Source: Methanobacteriota archaeon (GTDB lineage: Archaea > Thermoplasmatota > Poseidoniia > Poseidoniales > Thalassarchaeaceae). From it: a stretch of 8,817 nt of DNA. Positions 5,326-8,817 of the stretch are shown here, one piece after another. A model generated the notes under the pieces. That model was not told the origin of the DNA and did no database searches. It saw only the letters and a program-made list of their open reading frames with translations. The DNA lies in contig NYYK01000081.1 in the NCBI GenBank assembly GCA_002685895.1, positions 29,690 to 38,506 of the forward strand, read 5' to 3'. The translations under genes and the position numbers were made by a program. The first letter of the stretch is position 1; every line of letters starts with the position of its first letter.

Positions 5326-6416
5326 GGTTGATAACTAAGAACTGCAGAAATAATCTGCTCAACTTCATCATCAGTAAGGTGTGGATGAACTGGTATTGAT
5401 ACTACACTATTGCAAATTGCTTCTGTAACAGGAAGTGCTCCTTCGAAATGTTGTGGGTGGTTTTGGTAAAGGGGTTGAAGATGGCAAGGTAGTGGATAAT
5501 GGATTCCTGTTGAAACACCACATTCATCCATGTGATTCATGAACTTTTCACGGTCTGAAACACGTAGGACATATTGGTGCCAAGCGTGTAGTGCCCCCGG
5601 TCTTATTGCGGGTATAATTGTCCAATTCAAATTTTCAAATTTGCTATTGAAATTTTCAGCAATTATATTCCTGCGTTTTACCCAATCATCGAGGTGTTTT
5701 AATTGGATTCTTCCTACTGCGCATTGTATTTCTGAAAGGCGGAAATTTGAGCCGAGAAAATCATGTCGATATTTATCTAGGCGGCCATGATCAACAACCA
5801 TGCCCACTTTGTCTGCAAGGTCTTCTCGATTAGCGAGTAATGCTCCACCATCACCACCTACTGCCATGTTCTTACTAGGGAAAAATGAGAAGGTGGCCAA
5901 GTCACCAATACCACCTATGCGTTGGCCGTTGAGTTCCGCCCCATGTGCTTGGGCGCTGTCCTCAATGATTGGTATGTTATTCTCTTTAGCAATTTCAAAT
6001 ATTCGTGGGCTTATGGGTTGCCCATAGAGATGAACTGCAATAATCGCCTTCGTGGATGAGTTGATTGCTGCTTCTACTGCATCTGGACAAAGTGTGTGAT
6101 ATTCTTCTTCAACATCCACGAAAATTGGTGTAGCCCCTACTTGGTCAACACAAGTAGCACTAGCAATGAATGTATGTGATGGAACTATGACTTCATCCCC
6201 CGAGCCGACATCTAGCAACCTAAGCGCAGCAATTAGAGCTGTTGAGCCATTAGAACAGGGAGTCCCTGCTAGTGCACCACAATATGCAGCCCACTCTTTG
6301 CCAAACCCCTTAGAATGTGCGCCTTTTATCCATCTTCCAGAATCTAAGACTTCACTTACTGCAGCCCTCATCTCATCGTTGATGAACATCCTGCCGAGTG
6401 GAATGTTTTCACCCAT
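5322..6416 (-). CDS. DegT/DnrJ/EryC1/StrS aminotransferase, 364 aa
   Basis: PLP-dependent nucleotide-sugar aminotransferase that converts a keto sugar to an amino sugar, usually with glutamate as donor, in the cytoplasm. Visible family marks (364-residue numbering): IPLGR at the N-terminus; GSTALIAAL near 57-65; DEVIVPSHTFIASA near 74-87; the PLP-contacting Asp in IEDSAQAHGA (Asp153); and the PLP lysine in FSFFPSKNM (Lys182), followed by GGDGGALL. The C-terminal half has RLSEIQCAVGRIQL and GIHYPLPCHLQPLY, typical of the VioA/WbpE/DesV branch. I chose ATG 6416 because GGTGAGG lies just upstream and the conserved sequence begins there. An in-frame ATG at 6446 would add ten residues (MPTRRDEGEA) without an evident ribosome site. 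Together with the acyltransferase it would make an acetamido sugar for surface glycans; the oxidoreductase that would supply the keto sugar is not in the window. Confidence 0.93.
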   Translation of the reverse strand: MGENIPLGRMFINDEMRAAVSEVLDSGRWIKGAHSKGFGKEWAAYCGALAGTPCSNGSTALIAALRLLDVGSGDEVIVPSHTFIASATCVDQVGATPIFVDVEEEYHTLCPDAVEAAINSSTKAIIAVHLYGQPISPRIFEIAKENNIPIIEDSAQAHGAELNGQRIGGIGDLATFSFFPSKNMAVGGDGGALLANREDLADKVGMVVDHGRLDKYRHDFLGSNFRLSEIQCAVGRIQLKHLDDWVKRRNIIAENFNSKFENLNWTIIPAIRPGALHAWHQYVLRVSDREKFMNHMDECGVSTGIHYPLPCHLQPLYQNHPQHFEGALPVTEAICNSVVSIPVHPHLTDDEVEQIISAVLSYQP

Positions 6417-6446
6417 AGCCTCACCTTCATCTCTGCGGGTGGGCAT

Positions 6447-6644
6447 CTTATTTGTGAGGGTTGGGTTTGAGATATTAGGGAATTGTTCTGAATATCAGAT
6501 AATTAATTTATCATAACTCCTGCGAGATATATGGTATGGTGGGAGTACCCCATCTTAATTTTCTTGATTTTTTTTGGTTACTATATTGCTAAAATATTGT
6601 ATGATATATTGAAATATAATTATGATAATTTAAATCAAAAATGA
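6447..6644. other. AT-rich leader and promoter region of the aminotransferase
   Basis: This stretch between the tRNA and the aminotransferase holds no credible gene. Minus-strand TTATGATAAATTAATTATC at 6498-6516 is the best TATA-like stretch; it would start a transcript near 6473 with a leader of about 55 bases. An inverted repeat GATATT-N14-AATATC at 6471-6496 overlaps that start. T5 on the minus strand at 6637-6641, directly after the tRNA, could end tRNA transcription. Confidence 0.35.
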
Positions 6645-6728
6645 TGCAGAGGGCAGGATTTGAACCTGCGAACCACTGAGGACTGGGACCTCATCCCAGC
6701 GCCGTTGACCAAGCTTGGCAACCCCTGC
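6645..6728 (-). tRNA. tRNA-Leu (anticodon GAG)
   Basis: The minus strand folds into a complete class II cloverleaf of 84 bases. The acceptor stem is GCAGGGG with CCTCTGC, one G-T pair, and discriminator A. The D-stem is GCC/GGC with a GG in the loop. The anticodon stem is CTGGG/CCCAG with loop ATGAGGT, so the anticodon is GAG and it reads CUC and CUU leucine codons. The 13-base variable arm and the T-arm GCAGG-TTCAAAT-CCTGC are intact. No CCA is encoded (TCA follows the discriminator), and no intron is present. It lies 66 bases after the stop of the upstream surface-protein gene; that gap holds a six-base hairpin (6746-6764) and only a weak AT-rich element, so co-transcription and processing are possible. 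Confidence 0.95.
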
Positions 6729-6794
6729 TTGATTCGTTCGTGGGGTGGTTTAGATTTCAAACCAACGGCGGGCGTTGTAGTCACGAGAGGTGGC

Positions 6795-8817
6795 TTACTC
6801 TTCTTCGCCACCTAGGGTGCGGGTCGTACCTGGTAGAAGACGTTCGATTAGGGTCGCTTTAGTGCCACTAGTCAACATACCTCTTTCTTTAGCCAATGCA
6901 ACCAGTTCATCTTTCTTCAACTTAGATAATTCACTCTTTGCAGAGAGAGAGGTTACTGGAGTTGATACTTTAGTTACTTCTTCAATATCTTCATCTTCTA
7001 GAAGGCGATCGATGATTGTTGCTTTAGTGCCACTAGTCAACATACCTCTGTCTTTAGCTAATGCAACCAACTCGTCTTTCTTCAATTTAGAAAGGGATGT
7101 TTTTGAAAGTGGTGGGGTTGAATCTAATTCTTCATCGTCGGCGGTTGTATCTTCTTCAACGGGTGCCGTTGTGCTTGAATCTTTATCGATTCTTTCGCTC
7201 CACATATCTAAGTAGTGTTTGGGCTCAAATTTACCTTGTTTGATGTTTTGGTGCATGCGTTTGACCGCGTTTTCAGTAGTTAAACCAAGTGCGATTGCTT
7301 TAGTTAAAACACGCTCTAAATTCACTTCAATTTCTTCTGACTCTTTCAATTCGCTTTCTTCAAATAATTCGCGTCTTTCTTCAATCGCTTCTTGAATCTC
7401 GTTGTGGTGTGATTTCGTAATTGCCTTGCTTAAGAATATCTCATTAGCGCGGTTTGAAAGCTCTCTTAATCTCCGAGGTGTTTCGGCGTTACCAACACTA
7501 ACTAGCAAGCGATTTTTCGTGTCTCTATTTATTTGATTGACATATAATTTAGTTCCAACTACGAACATCAATAGTATTGGTATCATAACAATAGCCATGG
7601 CCATTGGTTCGCCCACCATCAATCGTTCTGTAAAGGATGATGCTTCGTTGTTGGTGTCAATGCAACCATCACCATCTAAATCCGTTTCATTATTCACATA
7701 TTGATTAGGGCAATCATCACGCACATCTAAGACTCCATCATTATCGTCGTCGAAGTCCTCTAGAACATCTAGACAACCATCGCCATCAAAATCTGTATCT
7801 CTAATTGAAATCCAATTTAACTCACCGTTGGGGCATAAATCGACATCGTCGTCTATATTGTCATTATCATCATCATTATCTTCTGTTGAATCGTCTATAC
7901 AACCATCACCATCATAATCAGTACTTTGGTTTGATTCCCAATTAAGTTGTATGCTTCTTTGGCATAAATCGACATCATCCAAAATTCCATCATTGTCATC
8001 ATCATCATCTTCGTGATAATTATGGCAGCCATCGTTATCAGGATCTGTTACTTGAGTTCTAACCCAACCTAAGTGCCCTTGAGGACACATGTCTAATTGT
8101 TCGCCGTTTTCTGTATCTAACATTCCATCGTTATCATCATCAGAATCGCATAAATCACCGTAAACATCACCATCATGATTCGCTTGGTCGGTATTTTGTT
8201 GTGTCAAGCAATTATCTACTCCATCTGATATTGAATCATCGTCACTATCAATCAATGAATCGCAACCATCTGGAATGCCGTCTGCGTCTACATCAACAGC
8301 GTCGTTATGTCCAGAACACAAATCAAATTCATCCGCCCAACCATCGTTGTCTGTGTCCTCGCCTGGCCATGAATTCCACTGCTCGCCAATTTGAGTATCT
8401 CCTTGTATCATTTCAGAAATTGCAGAAATATTAGTTGTTCCAAACCAATTTTGATTTACACTTACTGTTGCCCCTGTTACAGTTGGCACTTCTATTGCAT
8501 AAGTATCAATCTCTGTAAATGAATTGTCATCAAAGGTAGCACTCTGCATTGAACCAGTATTAGATTCATCAACAGTAATTGCAATATTAAGACCAGATAA
8601 ATTGTTTTCTGACACGGATAAATATCTTACATCCTCAATAGAAATTCCCACCAAGGCATCTAAGTCATGTAGGTTATTGTTATCTAATGTTAATATAGCA
8701 ATATTTGAAATTGAAAGCATTGGAGTTGAATTTGAACCACTATTAGTAAATACGTTATTATTTACTGTGCTTGAGGAAATTAGTCCTGATACCGGTGTCA
8801 ATCTTACAGAACCCGAA
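6795..8817 (-). CDS. Surface protein with TSP3 repeats, TM anchor and two SAP domains; N-terminus beyond window
   Basis: The frame is open to the right edge, so the true start is outside; about 673 codons are visible. Residue numbers here count from the TTG at 8801, which is not a real start. Residues 1-125 are Asn/Ser-rich with repeating short strands (ILTLDNNNL, YLSVSENNLSGL), like a beta-helix or LRR-type solenoid. Residues 148-382 carry thrombospondin type 3 calcium-binding repeats (DTDNDGWADEFDLC, DSDDDNDGMLD, DYDGDGCIDD and others) with paired Cys. Residues 399-419 (MAMAIVMIPILLMFVVGTKLY) are a membrane helix followed by basic residues, giving an outside N-terminus and cytoplasmic C-terminus. 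Residues 430-540 are charged helices. Two SAP domains follow at about 570-602 and 625-656, each with LSKLKKDELVALAK and GMLTSGTKAT. SAP domains usually bind nucleic acid, so a cytoplasmic SAP tail on a surface protein is notable. Adhesion or envelope attachment is likely; no partner is shown. Confidence 0.9.
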   Translation of the reverse strand, partial: SGSVRLTPVSGLISSSTVNNNVFTNSGSNSTPMLSISNIAILTLDNNNLHDLDALVGISIEDVRYLSVSENNLSGLNIAITVDESNTGSMQSATFDDNSFTEIDTYAIEVPTVTGATVSVNQNWFGTTNISAISEMIQGDTQIGEQWNSWPGEDTDNDGWADEFDLCSGHNDAVDVDADGIPDGCDSLIDSDDDSISDGVDNCLTQQNTDQANHDGDVYGDLCDSDDDNDGMLDTENGEQLDMCPQGHLGWVRTQVTDPDNDGCHNYHEDDDDDNDGILDDVDLCQRSIQLNWESNQSTDYDGDGCIDDSTEDNDDDNDNIDDDVDLCPNGELNWISIRDTDFDGDGCLDVLEDFDDDNDGVLDVRDDCPNQYVNNETDLDGDGCIDTNNEASSFTERLMVGEPMAMAIVMIPILLMFVVGTKLYVNQINRDTKNRLLVSVGNAETPRRLRELSNRANEIFLSKAITKSHHNEIQEAIEERRELFEESELKESEEIEVNLERVLTKAIALGLTTENAVKRMHQNIKQGKFEPKHYLDMWSERIDKDSSTTAPVEEDTTADDEELDSTPPLSKTSLSKLKKDELVALAKDRGMLTSGTKATIIDRLLEDEDIEEVTKVSTPVTSLSAKSELSKLKKDELVALAKERGMLTSGTKATLIERLLPGTTRTLGGEEE
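6831..7090 (-). repeat. Tandem SAP-domain duplication
   Basis: The two SAP-coding units lie 165 bases (55 codons) apart. Bases 6856-6884 and 7021-7049 are identical over 29 bases, and the flanks differ mostly at third codon positions. The proteins differ in few positions within the domain (KDRG against KERG, TIIDRL against TLIERL). This points to internal duplication with later constraint or conversion. Confidence 0.8.

Noticed and set aside
5539..6516. Plus-strand open frames opposite the aminotransferase
   Set aside because: Antisense shadows of a clearly conserved enzyme.
6568..6575. T8 run on the plus strand as a terminator
   Set aside because: No plus-strand gene ends upstream of it; on the minus strand it is an A-run.
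6790..7215. Plus-strand open frame of 141 codons with an internal repeat
   Set aside because: Its repeat and Ser-rich composition come from the SAP duplication read backwards.
8799..8801. TTG as the start codon of the TSP3/SAP protein
   Set aside because: The frame continues upstream to the window edge (SGSVR precedes it) and no signal peptide follows, so the gene is cut by the window.

Overview
The window most resembles chromosomal DNA of a low-to-moderate GC archaeon, and the planktonic marine Group II Euryarchaeota (Poseidoniales) are my best guess. The archaeal signs are a tRNA-Leu with no encoded CCA, GGTGA-type Shine-Dalgarno sites on operon-internal genes, and operon-first genes that look leaderless, with an AT-rich box about 25 bases before the ATG. 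The acidic surface protein with thrombospondin type 3 repeats, one membrane anchor and C-terminal SAP domains also fits that group. The taxonomic call is inference, not proof.

Left part (1-2928, minus strand): three closely spaced genes read in the order DUF2135/YfaP-like membrane-anchored protein, small helical protein, and large membrane-anchored coiled-coil protein that runs off the left edge. The coiled-coil protein is built from a degenerate repeat of about 56 residues that contains a GVNxxQxxxL motif. The first gene's start codon lies inside a perfect 26-base palindrome.

Centre-left (3005-4244): a lone minus-strand gene for a DNA-binding-type protein, probably ribbon-helix-helix plus winged helix. 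It is followed by an oligo-T terminator and preceded by a 271-base AT-rich intergenic region. The hexamer TGACTC lies between the AT-rich box and the start codon of both this gene and the three-gene operon. This suggests that the protein could repress itself and the operon.

Centre-right (4245-6416): a sugar-modification pair on the minus strand, a left-handed beta-helix N-acyltransferase (WbpD/WlbB-like) and a DegT/DnrJ/EryC1/StrS aminotransferase. A CYTH-domain protein on the plus strand separates them, and its stop codon overlaps the aminotransferase stop by four bases. Transaminase plus N-acyltransferase would make acetamido sugars for surface glycans.

Right part (6645-8817, minus strand): tRNA-Leu(GAG), preceded in transcription order by a large surface protein whose beginning lies beyond the right edge. 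That protein runs beta-helix-like region, calcium-binding TSP3 repeats, transmembrane helix, charged helices, then two near-identical SAP domains. Much of the window therefore encodes the cell surface and glycan decoration, with one candidate local regulator.
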